Source of the DNA: Planctomycetaceae bacterium
Lineage (GTDB): Bacteria > Planctomycetota > Planctomycetia > Planctomycetales > Planctomycetaceae
Assembly: GCA_041398785.1 (NCBI GenBank)
Contig: JAWKUA010000004.1
Location: forward strand, 62,001 to 126,000
Reading direction: 5' to 3'
Length of the DNA: 64,000 bases
Shown: positions 61,292 through 64,000 of the stretch, one piece after another
Position numbering within the stretch: the stretch's first letter is position 1
Layout: each line of letters opens with the position of its first letter
Program-made: the position numbers and the translations under genes
The notes under the pieces: model-generated
Database searches by the model: none
What the model was told of the DNA's origin: nothing
The model's input: only the letters and a program-made list of their open reading frames with translations

Positions 61292-62971
61292 ATGCCTTCC
61301 AAACCAGAAACCGACAACTCGGCGACCGGCTTCGATTCACTTCCACCGCCGGAATCCAGCCGCATCACGTGTTCACGTCATGCGAACGGCGTCACGATTC
61401 AAATCCCGCAGACGCAGGGAATCTGCTGGCCGGCGGCGCTGCAGGCGATCATTGTTCTGTGCATCGCCGGCGAACTGACGCACCTGGTTGTTGAACGGCA
61501 GTTCGTCTGGAAGGCGGCTTTTGCCATTATTGCCGTCGTCTGGACGGCAGGACTCGTGCTGGCGTCCAGAGCACTCACGCGCATGCGGACTCGCGGAGCC
61601 ATTGCTGTTTCCGAAGATACATTAGCCGTCATCGAACATCGCGTGTTCCGCCGATCACGAAGAGCGTGGTCCATTGCAAAGGACGTCATTGACGTTCAAT
61701 TGGCCAGTGATGCAGAGGGACACCGCCCGCACGGACTGATCGTCAATTCGACCGAAGACCGATGCTTCGAATACTTCAGAGGACTGTCGACTGCAGAACT
61801 GCAATGGATCGTGAATACGATTCAGAACGAGGTCGAACAGAGTCAGTTGCAGGCAGCCGGACGAAAACTGGGGCTGCCTCAGCGGCCCGTGGAAGAATGG
61901 TCCGAGTCAGACTTCCGGTACGCGGAGCAGCGTATCAAAGCGATCTCCGCCGACAGAGATCGTGAAATTGCGGAGATGCAGGCGAAGATGGACCGGCTGG
62001 AATTCAGCCTGACCGACTTTGTCGAGTGGCAGCCGGGAAAACGCATCGTTGTGAAACGTGTCCGGCCGACGGCGTTTCTGATCGCGGCCGGCTCCATTGG
62101 CGGCGTTGTCGGTTCAGCCGTCGTGAATCTGTTCATCGCGCCGTTTGCGACGCCTTTGGTGGGTTTCGTCGTCGGCTTTGCGGCATACCTGTTTCCCGCA
62201 GCGATGCGACGCAATGTCTATCTGGCAATTGCCGATGTGTTTTCCTTCGGCGGAACCAACATCGCCTGGCTGTACTGCGCAATGATGCTGGTTGCCGGGG
62301 CGGTGCTGTTTCTGAAGCTGGACGCCGCGTTTTCGCAGAGGGAAGTTGTCGTTGACTGGGACCGCCGCCTGCTGTCGGTGATGACGCCGCGTTCCGAGCA
62401 AACGTATTCGCTTCCGTACCTGCAGCGACTATGCATTCGGACGGTTCGCCTGCCGCGGAAGCACCTACAACCGGACGACGCCGAAGACACGGAAGTCGAT
62501 CGGCAGCAGTCGCAGATTGTCGGCTGTTTTCCGGAAGGCGACGCCGTAATTCTGGAGTCCGACAAGGCCGAGCTGTCAAATGAAACCGCGAACGAACGAG
62601 TCCTGTCCGTGGCGAGGCAGCTCGCCTCGGCGATGGGCGTCACGATTGAATCCGATGACGTCGACGAGCAGGAGTTCGACTCGGCCGGCTATCCTCGTCA
62701 CTGGAAGCTGAAGTACCTGCCGCGAGTCTGGCAAATGGCGAGCACAAAGGCTCGCCGGGTTGTCATCGCGGCACTGTGCATCGTGGTTATCGTCTACGGC
62801 ATTCGGCTGATTCGAGCCTACGAAGCGAACGCCAGGTCAGCGCCGCAGGTCGGAACACAGCACGGCGCTCACGCAGCGTCGATCGCGTGGCGGGTCGGAA
62901 CGAAGAAGCTGCAGGACGATGCGCGTCAGTCGCGCCGTCCACTCAGCAGCCCGCTGCGGATCAGCATATAG
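61292..62971 (+). CDS. Hypothetical multi-helix membrane protein
   Basis: 559 residues from ATG 61292 (GTG 61250 possible). Two helices near residues 45-95 (AALQAIIVLCIAGELTHLVV; AAFAIIAVVWTAGLVLASRA), a cytoplasmic part that looks like a PH-like beta barrel (AIAVSEDTLAVIEHRVFRRS), a helical coiled segment (SADRDREIAEMQAKMDRLEF), four more helices (about 255-350, e.g. TAFLIAAGSIGGVVGSAVVN), a second beta-rich part (REVVVDWDRRLLSVMTP), and a last helix (VIAALCIVVIVYGIRL). No family named. Its end overlaps the convergent zinc peptidase by 46 bp. Confidence 0.72.
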   Translation: MPSKPETDNSATGFDSLPPPESSRITCSRHANGVTIQIPQTQGICWPAALQAIIVLCIAGELTHLVVERQFVWKAAFAIIAVVWTAGLVLASRALTRMRTRGAIAVSEDTLAVIEHRVFRRSRRAWSIAKDVIDVQLASDAEGHRPHGLIVNSTEDRCFEYFRGLSTAELQWIVNTIQNEVEQSQLQAAGRKLGLPQRPVEEWSESDFRYAEQRIKAISADRDREIAEMQAKMDRLEFSLTDFVEWQPGKRIVVKRVRPTAFLIAAGSIGGVVGSAVVNLFIAPFATPLVGFVVGFAAYLFPAAMRRNVYLAIADVFSFGGTNIAWLYCAMMLVAGAVLFLKLDAAFSQREVVVDWDRRLLSVMTPRSEQTYSLPYLQRLCIRTVRLPRKHLQPDDAEDTEVDRQQSQIVGCFPEGDAVILESDKAELSNETANERVLSVARQLASAMGVTIESDDVDEQEFDSAGYPRHWKLKYLPRVWQMASTKARRVVIAALCIVVIVYGIRLIRAYEANARSAPQVGTQHGAHAASIAWRVGTKKLQDDARQSRRPLSSPLRISI

Positions 62972-63630
62972 ATCAGCGTCATGATTGCTGACACCGTGGC
63001 GGCCACGTACGTCATCGCGGCGGCACTCAGCACATCGTTGACGACTGCCGCCTGTTCGCCTCGCACGACCTGCAATTCACCCAGCACTCGCTTGGCCCGA
63101 TTGCTGGCGTCGAATTCGACGGGAAGGTTGATCAGTTGGAAGAACACCACGGCGGCAAACAGAAAAACGCCGGCGATCAGCAGACTCTTTCCCAGCACCG
63201 ACGCAGCTCCGCCGAACATGATTCCGCCGATAAACACCATCATCGAAATCCCGCCGCCGGTCGACGCCAGCGGAACCGCCGCGTTGCGGATCACCAGCGG
63301 CGAGTAGTTCGTCGCGTCCTGGATGGCGTGACCTGCTTCGTGAGCCGCAATCCCAACGGCGGCCAGCGAACGGCTCTGGTAGACCTCAGGGCTCAGGCGG
63401 ATGACTTTTGCTCGCGGATCATAATGGTCCGACAGAAACCCCTGCGTCATCTGCACATCCACGTTGCTCAGGCCGCTGTCGTCCAGCACCATCCGCGCCG
63501 CCGCGGCTCCACTGATGGGAGCCGGCTGAGCCTGGGCCTTCGCGTATGCACTTTTCACCCGCCACTGGGCGAACATTGCGAACAGCATCACCGGGCCGAC
63601 AAGCAGCAGGTAGAGAGGGTCAAAAATCAT
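62926..63630 (-). CDS. YugP-like zinc metallopeptidase
   Basis: 234 residues. Membrane-embedded peptidase: helix at the start (LYLLLVGPVMLFAMFAQWRV), then a substrate-binding part (MVLDDSGLSNVDVQMTQGFL), the catalytic HExxH in VGIAAHEAGHAIQDATNY with preceding YDPRAKVIRLSPEVY, two to three further helices (MMVFIGGIMFGGAASVLG; LLIAGVFLFAAVVFFQLIN), the LPVEFDASNRAKRVL motif with the third ligand Glu, and a last helix. DUF/peptidase family of YugP. Role in envelope quality control presumed. Confidence 0.92.
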   Translation of the reverse strand: MIFDPLYLLLVGPVMLFAMFAQWRVKSAYAKAQAQPAPISGAAAARMVLDDSGLSNVDVQMTQGFLSDHYDPRAKVIRLSPEVYQSRSLAAVGIAAHEAGHAIQDATNYSPLVIRNAAVPLASTGGGISMMVFIGGIMFGGAASVLGKSLLIAGVFLFAAVVFFQLINLPVEFDASNRAKRVLGELQVVRGEQAAVVNDVLSAAAMTYVAATVSAIMTLIYMLIRSGLLSGRRD

Positions 63631-63835
63631 TGGTTGTTCTCCGGTTCACCGACCGTTGATTGAAGTTTGAAGCGCCGGCGGAGTGGTCTTTGGCAGTTTC
63701 CTGGATCTTACGGCAGACAATCCTCCGTCTGGGGATCCCGCTTTGAATGACGCGGATTCCTCGGATAATCTTACGCCTGCTGTTCGTTCTCGGCGGAGGA
63801 AAATCGAGCACATTCCGGACGGAAGCATACGACGC

Positions 63836-64000
63836 TCACACTCCGAAAAATCCGCCTCCCGCAACGTCGCCGCCTCGCACGCGATGCCGAAACCGCCGCC
63901 AACTGGCGCTCACCTGAGCGATCTGATTCTGCTGCAGCAATTCCCACACCCATTCGTCGGTTTCCTGCAGTCGGCCGGCCAGAATTCGAGCGGCGTTGTT
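63836..64000 (-). CDS. Hypothetical protein, 5' partial (runs off the right edge)
   Basis: From the right edge the minus strand reads NNAARILAGRLQETDEWVWE, then LLQQNQIAQVSASWRRFRHR and a short Gly-rich end, stopping at TGA 63838-63836. The helical, balanced composition differs from the Arg-rich shadow frames here, so this looks like the C-terminal 54 residues of a real gene starting beyond the window. Family unknown. The 205 bp between it and the zinc peptidase start (63630) hold no gene I can support. Confidence 0.55.
   Translation of the reverse strand, partial: NNAARILAGRLQETDEWVWELLQQNQIAQVSASWRRFRHRVRGGDVAGGGFFGV

Overview
This window looks like chromosomal DNA of a planctomycete (Planctomycetota), probably a marine or otherwise salt-exposed member of the Planctomycetaceae-like lineages. 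The evidence is the gene content: a PSD1-cytochrome/DUF1549/DUF1553 protein next to a DUF1501 protein, a DUF1559 pseudopilin-like protein, a sulfatase, several PQQ-type beta-propellers, and long GC-rich DNA (about 60% GC by eye) with many antisense shadow frames. No rRNA, tRNA, CRISPR array or insertion sequence was recognised.

Layout. 0-5.8 kb: a gene entering from the left edge, proB, mscL (minus), a membrane-anchored beta-propeller and an SGNH hydrolase. 5.8-9 kb: korB/korA, a 2-oxoacid:ferredoxin oxidoreductase. 9.5-13.7 kb: a tight run of beta-propeller, NhaC-type antiporter with an added periplasmic domain, and a DHDPS/NAL-family aldolase. 14-22.8 kb: a secreted repeat protein, a beta-propeller, an HD hydrolase and the PSD1/DUF1501 pair. 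22.8-30 kb: a full ectoine/hydroxyectoine locus (ectABCD, minus) divergent from a TRAP transporter (dctQMP, plus), which together look like an osmolyte make-and-import module. 30-39 kb: a GHL10-like glycosidase, a small membrane protein, a hemerythrin, a DCC-family protein, a 1166-residue LplT-Aas fusion, a pseudopilin-like protein and a sulfatase.

39.4-47.1 kb is bracketed by a displaced 3' fragment of tyrS and the intact tyrS, both on the minus strand, as expected of an island inserted at the end of tyrS. It holds a pseudopilin operon (DUF1559, DUF1573, a Cys-rich peptide, a tail-anchored protein) behind a sigma54-like promoter and a (TG)14 tract. It also holds a PMT-like glycosyltransferase broken by three frameshifts and a Ppm1-like fusion of apolipoprotein N-acyltransferase with a polyprenyl-phosphate sugar synthase. 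48.3-50.8 kb: a retron-type reverse transcriptase with a hairpin-rich leader. 51-56 kb: ppk2, a CPBP protease, a frameshifted trpC, a NUDIX protein and a secreted protein with a strong terminator.

56.6-64 kb: a sugar transferase, then proS followed, with an ATGA overlap, by a 72-codon SelW-like gene whose CxxU motif is read through an in-frame TGA. A stop-to-stop ORF search misses it. Then come a YhaM-like nuclease, a membrane protein, a YugP-like zinc peptidase and a gene running off the right edge.

The observations most worth following are the predicted selenoprotein, the reverse transcriptase with its structured leader, the tyrS-bounded island, the Lnt/PPM-synthase fusion beside a PMT-like gene, and the sigma54/(TG)14 promoter region. 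No homology search was possible; family names rest on motifs and remembered family sequences.
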